NCBI GenBank assembly: GCA_965222515.1
Contig: CBDCUE010000015.1
Span: 1 to 64,000, forward strand
Direction of reading: 5' to 3'
Length of the DNA stretch: 64,000 nt
From: CBDCUE01 sp965222515
GTDB taxonomy: Bacteria; Pseudomonadota; Alphaproteobacteria; Rickettsiales; JABIRX01
Shown here: piece by piece, positions 42,891-51,571 of the stretch
How the letters are laid out: each line of letters opens with the position of its first letter
How positions within the stretch are numbered: the stretch's first letter is position 1
Made by a program: the position numbers and the translations under genes
The notes under the pieces: generated by a model
Told to the model about the DNA's origin: nothing
Databases searched by the model: none
Seen by the model: only the letters and a program-made list of their open reading frames with translations

Positions 42891-43023
42891 AGGCAGAGAG
42901 TTTTTTTCGGGATTTTGAGCGTCTATTTGATATTATCTTTCTGCCAGCTTGGGTAGCCATCCTACTTCTAAAGCCGTGTCTTCTTTTTCTAACTAAATTG
43001 CTTGGTTGAAATGTTCTTTTCAT
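42889..43023 (-). CDS. rpmH: 50S ribosomal protein L34
   Basis: A 44-residue basic protein of the large ribosomal subunit, read on the minus strand from ATG at 43021-43023 to TAA at 42889-42891. The sequence MKRTFQPSNLVRKRRHGFR, then TQAGRKIISNRRSKSRK, is unmistakable L34. It usually precedes rnpA and yidC. Here its stop lies at the edge of the tandem hairpin array, so neither follows. lpxK is divergent, sharing an 82-base promoter region. Confidence 0.97.
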   Translation of the reverse strand: MKRTFQPSNLVRKRRHGFRSRMATQAGRKIISNRRSKSRKKLSA

Positions 43024-43105
43024 TTTTTATTACTAGTTTGTCTTTATTTTTTTAAAAAAGGCAAATATAATACAAAATTATTATAAAGTCAATGTTAATA
43101 TATAA

Positions 43106-44056
43106 ATGTTACTAAAGCAGCCTTATTTTTGGCAAAAAAAATATTTTTTATCATTTTTGTTATTACCTTTATCTGTTTTATATCTAATGATATTTTATTT
43201 AAAAAAGGTTTTTTGCAAAAAAAATAAATTAAGGCAAAATACTATTGTAATTGGTAATTTAAATATTGGGGGAGCGGGAAAAACTCCTACTGCTATTGCA
43301 ATTTTTCAATTATTAAAAGATATGGGTTTTGGTAAAATAGCTTTTTTAACTAGGGGTTATGGTGGTAATTTTAACTGTCCTTTTAAGGTAAATGACAATC
43401 ATAATGTTATTCACACTGGTGATGAGGCTCAATTATTAAAAAAAATTGGCGATGTTATAATTTCAAAAAAAAGATATAAATCTCAATCATTATTAAATCA
43501 TCTAAAGAAAAAAATTGTTATTTTGGATGATGGATTACAGCATTTTTCTTTAAAATCTGATATAAAAATACTGGTTATTGATGGCAAAAATGTATTTTTT
43601 AATGGTTTTTGCTTGCCTGCTGGACCTTTAAGAGAGATTTCCTATTTTTTATTAAGAAAAATAGACATAATTATTTATATTGGTAATAAAAATATTGCAA
43701 GAAATTTAAAAAAACATCAAAAGAAAATATTTTTAGCTGATTATAAGGAAGTTGGTAAATATAATAAAAAAGATAAATATATTGCATTTTCTGGCTTGGC
43801 TAATAACAATAAGTTTTTTAAAAAACTTGAGGAAGAGAGTTTTTTATTAATCGATAAAATAAGTTTTTCTGATCATTATTTCTACAAAAATTCTGACATA
43901 GAGAAAATGTTAGAAAAAGGGGACAAATTAATTACCACTAGCAAAGATATGGTTAAAATTGATAAAAAATATCACAAAAACATTACAGAATATAAAATAG
44001 AGTTAGATATTTTTGAAAAAGAAAGGTTATTTTATAAAATAAAAAAAAAATTATGA
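43106..44056 (+). CDS. lpxK: Tetraacyldisaccharide 4'-kinase
   Basis: Phosphorylates the lipid A disaccharide at the 4' position, at the inner membrane. The 316-residue protein has an N-terminal membrane-associating helix (residues 13-33) and the P-loop-like VIGNLNIGGAGKTPTAIA (residues 46-63), followed by LTRGYGG, DEAQLL and VILDDGLQH, all LpxK hallmarks. The next gene, an LpxL-like acyltransferase, overlaps by four bases, giving a small lipid A operon. Confidence 0.95.
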   Translation: MLLKQPYFWQKKYFLSFLLLPLSVLYLMIFYLKKVFCKKNKLRQNTIVIGNLNIGGAGKTPTAIAIFQLLKDMGFGKIAFLTRGYGGNFNCPFKVNDNHNVIHTGDEAQLLKKIGDVIISKKRYKSQSLLNHLKKKIVILDDGLQHFSLKSDIKILVIDGKNVFFNGFCLPAGPLREISYFLLRKIDIIIYIGNKNIARNLKKHQKKIFLADYKEVGKYNKKDKYIAFSGLANNNKFFKKLEEESFLLIDKISFSDHYFYKNSDIEKMLEKGDKLITTSKDMVKIDKKYHKNITEYKIELDIFEKERLFYKIKKKL

Positions 44057-44913
44057 AGAAAATTCAACATATCTTAGAATATTTAATATTTTTATTATTT
44101 TTTAATTTATTCAAAGCATTACCTTTTAAGCTATCATCATTTATAGGAGCAAAAATGGCACTTTTTGTTGGGGTATTTGTTAAAGCCAACAAAATTGCAG
44201 AAAAAAATCTTAAAATGGCATTTCCTCAGAAAACGGATAAGGAAATAAAAGAAATAAAAAAAGATGTGTGGGATAATTTAGGTAGAAATGTTGCAGAATT
44301 TGCTCATATATCTTCTATGAAAAAAAAGGAGTTTTTAAATTTGGTAGAAATTAAAAATGAGCATTATTTTAATGATTTGCAAAACAAACCTTTCATATTA
44401 TATTCAGCACATTTTAGTAATTGGGAGATTATTTCACTATTTACTTGTTTAAAAAATAGAAAAGTTCATATGTTTTATCGCCCTCTTAATAATCATTATA
44501 TTAACTCTGCAATTGACAAATTAAGAAAATCTAACATTGTTATGTATTCTAAGGGTCTCAAAGGTGCTAGGGATTCTATTGCTCAACTTTTAAAAGGAAA
44601 TATTTTGGCAAGTTTTATTGATCAGAAATTATCAGAAGGAATCAAAGTTCCATTTTTTAACAAAGATGCTATGACCCCTCCCTTAATTGCCAATCTAGCC
44701 TTAAAATATGATTTTCCTTTAGTAGGAGTTGTGGTTAACAGAAAAAAAAATGGTAAATATATTATTACATTTGAAAAACCAATTATTGTATCACAAAAAA
44801 AACACCTTGATAATAATTATGATATTATGTTGCATTTAAATAAAATAATAGAAAAATGGATAAAGAATTCACCTAAAGAATGGTTTTGGGTGCATAATAG
44901 ATGGAAAAAATAA
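44053..44913 (+). CDS. lpxL: Lipid A late acyltransferase (LpxL/HtrB-like)
   Basis: Adds a secondary acyl chain to lipid A. The 286-residue protein is of the LPLAT family: N-terminal hydrophobic anchor (about 8-22), the catalytic HX4E in YSAHFSNWEI and the FYRPLNN and FIDQK blocks. The C-terminal PKEWFWVHNRWK is the standard ending. It overlaps lpxK by four bases. Whether it transfers laurate or myristate cannot be told. Confidence 0.92.
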   Translation: MKKIQHILEYLIFLLFFNLFKALPFKLSSFIGAKMALFVGVFVKANKIAEKNLKMAFPQKTDKEIKEIKKDVWDNLGRNVAEFAHISSMKKKEFLNLVEIKNEHYFNDLQNKPFILYSAHFSNWEIISLFTCLKNRKVHMFYRPLNNHYINSAIDKLRKSNIVMYSKGLKGARDSIAQLLKGNILASFIDQKLSEGIKVPFFNKDAMTPPLIANLALKYDFPLVGVVVNRKKNGKYIITFEKPIIVSQKKHLDNNYDIMLHLNKIIEKWIKNSPKEWFWVHNRWKK

Positions 44914-44926
44914 TCATTAAATAAAT

Positions 44927-46144
44927 ATGTTAGAATTTTTATTAGGAATTTCAATTTCTGGATTAATATTTGGAGTTTTATATTTTAGAAAAAGAGAAGA
45001 ATGTGCTGAAATCAAAGCAGAGCTAGAGATTAAAAATATAGCATTGCAAGATAAAGATAAGGAATTAGAAAACCAAGAAAGAGATGGTAAAAGGCAAGAA
45101 GAGTTTGAAGAATTGATGAATATTAGGTTAGAACAATTTAGTCGCAAGGTTTTGCTAGAGAATAACAAAAAATTTACTGAAAATAACAAAAATGAAATGG
45201 ATAAAATTTTAAATCCATTTAAGGAGAATTTTGGACATTTAGAACAGCATATAAAAGATTGTTACAAAAGTGAGTTGAGAGAAAAATTGACATTACAAGT
45301 TGAAATAAAAAAATTAATTGAGCTCAATACAAAATTATCACAAGGAGCAGAAAATCTAACTAAAGCATTGAAAGGAGATAATAAAATACAAGGAGATTGG
45401 GGGGAGACAATTTTGGAAAGAGTATTAGAAAACTCTGGCCTAAGAAAAGGGGTAGAATACCAAACACAGGTTACTGATAAAAATTTTGATGGAAATATCA
45501 TCAAACCAGATGTTATTGTTTATTTGCCAGATAATAAGCAAGTTATTATTGATGCTAAAATGTCTTTAAAATCTTATGATAATTTTATGCAAGCAGATAA
45601 TGAGGATATGAGAGAAGTTTTTTTAAAAGCTCATATAATTTCAATAAAACAACATATTAAAATTTTATCAGAGAAAAATTATCATACCGCAAAAAATCAT
45701 CATAGCTTAGAATTTACAATGATGTTTATACCAATTGAACCTGCTTATTTTTTGGCCTTACAAGGAGATGAAGAATTATTTTGGCAGGCTTGGAAAAAGA
45801 AAATTTTAATCGTCAGCCCCACTACTCTTCACTCTACTTTAAAAATAATTGTTACTTTGTGGAAACAAGAAAAACAAAATAAAAATGTTAAGGAAATAGC
45901 AAAATTAAGTTCTAGCTTATATAAAAAATTTGAGAATTTTATTGGTGATATGAAAAATATTAGTTCATCTTTAAAAAAAGCTGAAATCTCTTATGACAAT
46001 GCTTTTAATAAATTAAAAGCAGGAAATGGAAATATAATGAAAACTTTAGATAAAATGCAAAAATTAAGTGGCGATAGTGCTAATAATGATAATTTTGTAG
46101 AAGAAAAAAAAGAAAATATTGATTATTTGGAAAAAATTGTTTAG
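44927..46144 (+). CDS. rmuC: DNA recombination protein RmuC
   Basis: RmuC limits DNA rearrangements, with a membrane-anchored coiled coil and a PD-(D/E)XK-like nuclease domain. The 405-residue protein has an N-terminal helix (about 1-17), a long coiled coil (about 20-125) and the core GDWGETILERVLENSGLRKGVEYQTQ, followed by PDVIVYLPDNKQVIIDAKMSL (the putative active-site D and DxK). It starts 13 bases after lpxL, so may be in that unit. Confidence 0.93.
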   Translation: MLEFLLGISISGLIFGVLYFRKREECAEIKAELEIKNIALQDKDKELENQERDGKRQEEFEELMNIRLEQFSRKVLLENNKKFTENNKNEMDKILNPFKENFGHLEQHIKDCYKSELREKLTLQVEIKKLIELNTKLSQGAENLTKALKGDNKIQGDWGETILERVLENSGLRKGVEYQTQVTDKNFDGNIIKPDVIVYLPDNKQVIIDAKMSLKSYDNFMQADNEDMREVFLKAHIISIKQHIKILSEKNYHTAKNHHSLEFTMMFIPIEPAYFLALQGDEELFWQAWKKKILIVSPTTLHSTLKIIVTLWKQEKQNKNVKEIAKLSSSLYKKFENFIGDMKNISSSLKKAEISYDNAFNKLKAGNGNIMKTLDKMQKLSGDSANNDNFVEEKKENIDYLEKIV

Positions 46145-46186
46145 TATATTGATATTAAAATATTACAACACTAAACATAACTAATA

Positions 46187-46885
46187 ATGAGAAATATAAA
46201 AACACCGCTTGCTAGAATTATAAGATTTATAAATAAAAATAAAGATGTAGAATCATTAAGCCTGAAAAACAAAAATATAGGGGACCTTGAAGATTGGCAA
46301 ATTCAAATTGTAATGAAAAAATTAGTATATATGCCTAATTTAAAAAGTCTAGATCTTTCTTATAATAATTTCAAATATATTGATTTTAATCAATTTCCTA
46401 ATTTAGAAGAGCTAAATCTTTCTAATAATAATTTTACACATATTGATTTTAATCAATTGCCTAATTTAATTACTCTTCATCTTGACCATAATAAATTAAA
46501 AACTGCTTATATTTCTGACAACTTATATTCCTTAGAACAACTAACTATAAGCAATAATAAATTAGGATCTTTTTCATTACTTTCTCAAGAAAATTCAATC
46601 TTAAGCACTCTAGACCTTTCCAATAACGAATTAACTACTATTTCTCTTCTTATGAGTCCAGAAAATGGAACAATATTAAAAAATTTAATTATTACTAATA
46701 ATCCAAATTTAGAACATTTAAATACTCTAATATATGAAAATATAAATATACCAATCACATCTAAAACACAATTTATAAAAAACATTATATCACATGAACG
46801 ACCACTCTCCAATTTAATTACTAATGCAATAATAATTAGACTGTGCAACTTTAGTCCATTCTTTGGGGAGCATAACCATAAATAA
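46187..46885 (+). CDS. Leucine-rich repeat protein
   Basis: A 232-residue protein with about six leucine-rich repeats from residue 22 to 190. Blocks such as LKSLDLSYNNFKYI, LEELNLSNNNFTHI, LITLHLDHNKLKT, LEQLTISNNKL and LSTLDLSNNELTTI follow the LxxLxLxxN pattern. Two adjacent repeats share DFNQ(F/L)PNL almost identically, so they arose by recent duplication. No signal peptide is seen. LRR proteins in host-associated bacteria are often effectors; no secretion signal supports that here. Confidence 0.85.
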   Translation: MRNIKTPLARIIRFINKNKDVESLSLKNKNIGDLEDWQIQIVMKKLVYMPNLKSLDLSYNNFKYIDFNQFPNLEELNLSNNNFTHIDFNQLPNLITLHLDHNKLKTAYISDNLYSLEQLTISNNKLGSFSLLSQENSILSTLDLSNNELTTISLLMSPENGTILKNLIITNNPNLEHLNTLIYENINIPITSKTQFIKNIISHERPLSNLITNAIIIRLCNFSPFFGEHNHK

Positions 46886-46893
46886 TAAAACAT

Positions 46894-47829
46894 ATGAAAA
46901 CTGCATTTATTTTTCCTGGACAGGGATCTCAAAAAATTTCTATGGGTAAAGATTTCTTTCAAAATTTTACTGAAGCAAAAAATATTTTTTTGGAGGTAGA
47001 TGAAGCAATTAAACAAAATCTTTCCGATCTAATTTTTAATGGTGATGCGGCAGATCTTACTAGAACAGAAAATGCTCAGCCTGCTCTTATGGCAGTATCT
47101 CTTGCTATTATTAATGTTATAAAAAAAGAAAAAAATATCAAAGATGTTTGTAGCTATTTGGCTGGTCATTCGTTAGGTGAATATTCTTCACTTGCAACTA
47201 GTGAATCATTGTCAATTTATGATACTGCAAAAATTCTTAAAATAAGAGGAGAGGCTTTTAGGGATGAAGGGTTAAAAACCAAAGGAGCGATGGCGGCAAT
47301 TATTGGTGCTGATATAGAATTAGTAGAGAAAATTGTGGCAAAAGCAGGAGAAAATGATATTTGTCAAATAGCTAACGATAATTCCATTGGACAAATAGTT
47401 ATTAGCGGAACAGAAAATGCTATTTTAAAATCTCTTGATATTGCTAAAGAAATGGGGGCAAGAAAAGCAATAAAACTTCCTGTAAGCGGAGCTTTTCATT
47501 CTGAATTAATTGCAAAAGCAGGAGATAAAGTACGAAAAGGTTTAGAAAATATCACTATTAATACTCCTCAAATTCCTATAATTGCAAATGTTACGGCTGA
47601 TTTAATAAAAGATAAAAGTGAAATTTCTGATTTATTAGTAAGGCAAGTAACTAGCAGAGTAAGATGGACGGAATCTGTATTAAAATTAAAAGAGCTTGGT
47701 ATAACTGACATTGTAGAGATTGGTTCTGGCAATGTTTTGACTGGATTGATTAGAAGAATCGATAAAACAATAAATTGTCATAACATTTCTAATGTTGAAG
47801 ATTTGGACAAAGTGTTGCCTTTGATTTAG
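46894..47829 (+). CDS. fabD: Malonyl CoA-acyl carrier protein transacylase
   Basis: Loads malonyl groups onto ACP for fatty acid synthesis. The 311-residue protein has FPGQGSQ near the N-terminus, the nucleophile Ser93 in AGHSLGEYS and the catalytic His202 in GAFHSELI. Length is normal. It begins eight bases after the LRR gene. The usual neighbours fabG, acpP and fabF are not in this window. It faces degP, whose stop is only seven bases away. Confidence 0.96.
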   Translation: MKTAFIFPGQGSQKISMGKDFFQNFTEAKNIFLEVDEAIKQNLSDLIFNGDAADLTRTENAQPALMAVSLAIINVIKKEKNIKDVCSYLAGHSLGEYSSLATSESLSIYDTAKILKIRGEAFRDEGLKTKGAMAAIIGADIELVEKIVAKAGENDICQIANDNSIGQIVISGTENAILKSLDIAKEMGARKAIKLPVSGAFHSELIAKAGDKVRKGLENITINTPQIPIIANVTADLIKDKSEISDLLVRQVTSRVRWTESVLKLKELGITDIVEIGSGNVLTGLIRRIDKTINCHNISNVEDLDKVLPLI

Positions 47830-47835
47830 AAGATG

Positions 47836-49260
47836 TCAATCTATTGGAAAGGCAATGATAAAATCATTCCCTCCTCTTTCTATGTGAAGCAAAATATGTT
47901 TTCTGCCTTTCTTTTTATAGAATTTCACTAATTTAGAAAAATCTCTTATTTTATGGACAGATTTTTGGTTAACTTTGGTTATTATATCTCCTATTTTTAT
48001 TCCTAAAATATTTCTTTGTGTATTAATAATATCAGTTATTAATATTCCCTTACTATATTTAGGTAATTTATATTTTTTAATTAATTTATTATTTAATTCT
48101 ACCAATTCTAATCCTAAAAATTTCTTTTTCTTTAGTTTTGAAGGTGCTGATCTTTTCTTATATGCCTTTTCACTAAATTTTTTTATCTTAACATTCAAAG
48201 ATATTTTTTCTAAAAATGATTTCTTTCTTCTTAAAACTACTACCTCTACATTTTTGCCAATTTTAGTATTAGATACAATTCTTGGCAATTGATACATTGT
48301 TTTAATTTTTTTGCCATCAAATTTAATAATTAAATCATCAACTAGGATTCCTGCTTTTTTGGCAGCACCATTTTCTGCAACTCCAACAACATAAGCACCT
48401 ATCGGCTCTTTTATACCTAAAGCATCTGCAAATTCATTTGAGACTAATTGAATATTTACTCCAAGCCAACCTCTTATCACTTTTCCCGTAGATTTCAATT
48501 GTTTTATAATGGGTAATGCTGTTTGAATAGGTATGGCAAAACCAATTCCTATGCTTCCTCCTGTTTGTGAAAAAATAGCAGTATTTATTCCAATTAACTT
48601 ACCTTCTATATTAAACATCGGACCTCCAGAATTTCCTTGATTAATAGCAGCATCGGTTTGAATAAAATCATTATTACTACCATCACTAATATGTCTTCCT
48701 CTAGCTGAAACTATACCAGCTGTTACCGTTCCTCCTAAACCAAAAGGATTTCCAACAGCAATAACCCAACTTCCTACTTCTGCCTTATCAGAATTTCCAA
48801 ATTCAACTGCTTGCAATGGAGTTTTTACTTTTATTTTTAATAAAGCAATATCTGATTTTTTGTCCAAACCAATTAATTTTGCCTGATATATTTTATCATT
48901 ATATAATTTTATATTAATTTTACTTGCCTGATCAACTACATGTGCATTAGTTACAATATAACCATTTTTTGAAATAATAAAACCTGAACCTAAAGCAGTA
49001 ATAACTCTTTTTCTGTTTTTACCATTAGGAATATTTTGATTAAAGAATTCTTGAAAAAACTCTTCAAAAGGGCTACCTTTAGGGATAATATCTTTTATGG
49101 TGTTTTCAACATTTTTCTGATCTACTGTCTGATATGTAGATACATTCACCACTGTGGGCATTAGCCTCTTGACCGTTTTAGAAAAAGAAGGTAAATTATT
49201 GCTAGCAAAAGCAATATTTATAAATAAAAATGGTAATATAAAAAATATTCTTTTGCTCAT
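47836..49260 (-). CDS. degP: Do-family periplasmic serine protease (DegP/HtrA)
   Basis: Envelope protease-chaperone that removes misfolded proteins. The 474-residue protein has a signal peptide (cleavage near AFA, residue 19), the trypsin-like domain with His107 (TNAHVVD), Asp137 (KSDIAL) and Ser211 (QGNSGGP), and two PDZ domains (about 270-365 and 385-470). Length is typical. It is single, convergent with fabD. Confidence 0.96.
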   Translation of the reverse strand: MSKRIFFILPFLFINIAFASNNLPSFSKTVKRLMPTVVNVSTYQTVDQKNVENTIKDIIPKGSPFEEFFQEFFNQNIPNGKNRKRVITALGSGFIISKNGYIVTNAHVVDQASKINIKLYNDKIYQAKLIGLDKKSDIALLKIKVKTPLQAVEFGNSDKAEVGSWVIAVGNPFGLGGTVTAGIVSARGRHISDGSNNDFIQTDAAINQGNSGGPMFNIEGKLIGINTAIFSQTGGSIGIGFAIPIQTALPIIKQLKSTGKVIRGWLGVNIQLVSNEFADALGIKEPIGAYVVGVAENGAAKKAGILVDDLIIKFDGKKIKTMYQLPRIVSNTKIGKNVEVVVLRRKKSFLEKISLNVKIKKFSEKAYKKRSAPSKLKKKKFLGLELVELNNKLIKKYKLPKYSKGILITDIINTQRNILGIKIGDIITKVNQKSVHKIRDFSKLVKFYKKKGRKHILLHIERGGNDFIIAFPID

Positions 49261-49379
49261 TTTTTAGTAGAAGATTTATTGTTATACTAGCCAAACAATA
49301 ACAATTTAAACATAAAACTCAACAAAACAGTTAAAAATTAAGTAAAAAAAATCGGATAAATTAATTTTTCTGATAGATT

Positions 49380-50399
49380 TTAACAACCTGTATCAAAAAC
49401 TTGGCTAGAAGTAGAATATTCAAAATGTAATGCCTTGTCTGGATTAACATATTTATAGGCATTGTGACAAGCTAAGGCTCCTTCGCTGAAACCTGTTAAT
49501 ATTAATTTTAATTTTCCAGGATAGTTAATTATGTCCCCAATGGCAAAAATTCCTTTTTGATTAGTCTCCATTGTGCTAGCCTCTACCAAAATATGATTGT
49601 TGTTCAAATTTAATTCCCAATCTGCAATCGGCCCTAATTCCATTTTTAAACCGTAAAAAGGTAGTAAAACATCTGCTACTAAAAACCTTTCTTTGCCATC
49701 TAAAGTAGCAACCTTTACTGCTTCTAGCCTACCATTTTCTCCTTTTAATCCTTTTAATTGATATGGCACTACTAGTTCTATTTTTCCTTGTTTTTCTAAT
49801 TCTTTTAATTGTTCTAAAGAATTTGGAGAAGCTCTAAATTTTGCTCTTCTGTGAACTAACTTTAATGATTTTGTAACCTTAGATAAAGATAATGCCCAAT
49901 CAATGGCAGAATCTCCTCCACCTGCAATCACTACATCCTTTCCTCTAAAATGATCTATTTTTTGGACTAAATATTTAACAGAATCTGTTGCTTCAAAATT
50001 TTCTATATCAGGCAAAGGAGGACGATTAGGACCAAAGGCTCCACAACCTGCAGCAATAATAATGGCCTTACATTCTATTTCTACTCCTTTATCTGTTATA
50101 ACATTCCACTGATCTCCATTCTTTTTAAGTTCTATAACCTTGTTTTTGAAATGAAAAACAGGATCAAATGGTTTTATTTGCTCTTCTAATTTTTCTATTA
50201 AACCAGAAGCTGAAATTATAGGACAAGCAGGAATATCATAAATCGGTTTTTCGGGATATAAAGAAGTGCATTGACCACCTGAAAAGTCTAAAACATCAAT
50301 AATATGAGTTTTCATTTTTAACATTCCTGCCTCAAATGAAGCAAATAATCCAACAGGTCCAGCCCCTATTATTACCATATCAGTTTTAAATTTTTTCAT
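49380..50399 (-). CDS. Ferredoxin/flavodoxin-NADP reductase, TrxR-like type
   Basis: Homodimeric flavoenzyme moving electrons between NADPH and ferredoxin or flavodoxin. The frame allows an upstream start at 50456, but I chose ATG at 50397-50399 (MKKFKTD), giving 339 residues and a TAATG overlap with mraY. Motifs are FAD VIIGAGPVGLFASFEAG, SGGQCTSLYPEKPIYDIPA and NADPH VIAGGGDSAIDWAL; the CxxC of thioredoxin reductase is absent. FAIGDI is present near the C-terminus. The coupling to mraY is unusual. Confidence 0.88.
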   Translation of the reverse strand: MKKFKTDMVIIGAGPVGLFASFEAGMLKMKTHIIDVLDFSGGQCTSLYPEKPIYDIPACPIISASGLIEKLEEQIKPFDPVFHFKNKVIELKKNGDQWNVITDKGVEIECKAIIIAAGCGAFGPNRPPLPDIENFEATDSVKYLVQKIDHFRGKDVVIAGGGDSAIDWALSLSKVTKSLKLVHRRAKFRASPNSLEQLKELEKQGKIELVVPYQLKGLKGENGRLEAVKVATLDGKERFLVADVLLPFYGLKMELGPIADWELNLNNNHILVEASTMETNQKGIFAIGDIINYPGKLKLILTGFSEGALACHNAYKYVNPDKALHFEYSTSSQVFDTGC

Positions 50400-51487
50400 T
50401 ATCTTAATTTTAATGTTATTAAACCAACTACACATAATATAATGGCGATGATCCAAAATCTTATTACAATTGTTGATTCTGACCAGCCCTTATATTCAAA
50501 ATGGTGATGTATTGGTGCCATCCTAAAAAATCTTCTTTTAGTAAGTTTATAATAATAAACCTGAATAATAACAGATATTGCCTCTACCACAAACACTCCA
50601 CCAATAATTGCTAAAATAATTTCATTTTTAGTAATTATACTAATAGTACCAAGCATAGCACCTAATGACATACTACCAGTATCTCCCATAAAAATTTTAG
50701 CAGGAGGTGAGTTATACCACAAAAACACCAATGAAGAACCTATAACTCCAGCTGCAATAATTACAAATTCTCCAGCTCCTTCAATATAAGGTAAATATAA
50801 ATATTTTGCATATACTATATTTCCAACAATATAAGCAATTATAGCAAAAGATAAAGTTGCAATAATAATTAGTACTATTGCTAAACCATCTAATCCATCA
50901 GTTAAATTTACTGCATTAGAACTACCAACCAAAACTATAACTGCAAAAATTATAAAAAATATTCCTAAATCAAAAACCAAGTTTTTAAATATTGGAAAAT
51001 ATAATTTTGTTGATAAAGAATCCCCTTGTATTTTTTGAATCCAAATAATTACTATAAAAGAAAACAAAAATTGCAAAAGCAATTTTTGTTTTCCAGTCAT
51101 TCCTTTGCTATTTTTTTTCAGTAGTTTTAAATAATCATCTGCAAACCCTAATGATGCAAAAGAAAATATTATAAATAAAATCACCCAAACATATTGATTT
51201 GTAAGATCTGTCCATAATATAGTAGAAATAAATAATGGTAATAATACTATTAAACCTCCCATGGTAGGAGTTCCTTTTTTAGTCACTAAATGATTTTTTG
51301 GTCCGTCCTCTCTTATTGGCTGACCTTCTTTTTGCTTGTTTTTTAAGTATAAAATAATTTTTGGTGATAATAAAAAAGCTATCAATAAAGAAGTAAAAAA
51401 TGCCAAAACACTTCTAAAAGATAAATATCTAAATAAATTCAAAAACGAAGCATCATTAAAATAGCCTTCTAGCAAAGTGTATAACAT
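50399..51487 (-). CDS. mraY: Phospho-N-acetylmuramoyl-pentapeptide transferase
   Basis: Makes lipid I by moving phospho-MurNAc-pentapeptide to undecaprenyl phosphate in the inner membrane. The 362-residue protein has ten hydrophobic helices. The catalytic aspartates are in FADDYLK and NLTDGLDGLA, the GDTGSMSLGA motif is present, and the HHHFEYKGWSES block is near the C-terminus. It normally lies in the dcw cluster between murF and murD; here it is isolated, with sulP upstream and the flavin reductase overlapping its end. Confidence 0.96.
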   Translation of the reverse strand: MLYTLLEGYFNDASFLNLFRYLSFRSVLAFFTSLLIAFLLSPKIILYLKNKQKEGQPIREDGPKNHLVTKKGTPTMGGLIVLLPLFISTILWTDLTNQYVWVILFIIFSFASLGFADDYLKLLKKNSKGMTGKQKLLLQFLFSFIVIIWIQKIQGDSLSTKLYFPIFKNLVFDLGIFFIIFAVIVLVGSSNAVNLTDGLDGLAIVLIIIATLSFAIIAYIVGNIVYAKYLYLPYIEGAGEFVIIAAGVIGSSLVFLWYNSPPAKIFMGDTGSMSLGAMLGTISIITKNEIILAIIGGVFVVEAISVIIQVYYYKLTKRRFFRMAPIHHHFEYKGWSESTIVIRFWIIAIILCVVGLITLKLR

Positions 51488-51571
51488 TATTTGATTTCAA
51501 TTGTTAATATATTGTAGAACCGATTAACAATTCCATTTTGAATATAACAATAGTAATCATAATTTACTACC

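Noticed and set aside
44917..45189. Minus-strand frame at the start of rmuC, rich in Ser and Leu
   Set aside because: Antisense of the RmuC coiled-coil coding sequence, which explains its composition.
50400..50456. Longer start for the ferredoxin-NADP reductase
   Set aside because: The extra 19 residues are antisense-free but lie within the mraY coding end and do not resemble the family; the TAATG start fits better.
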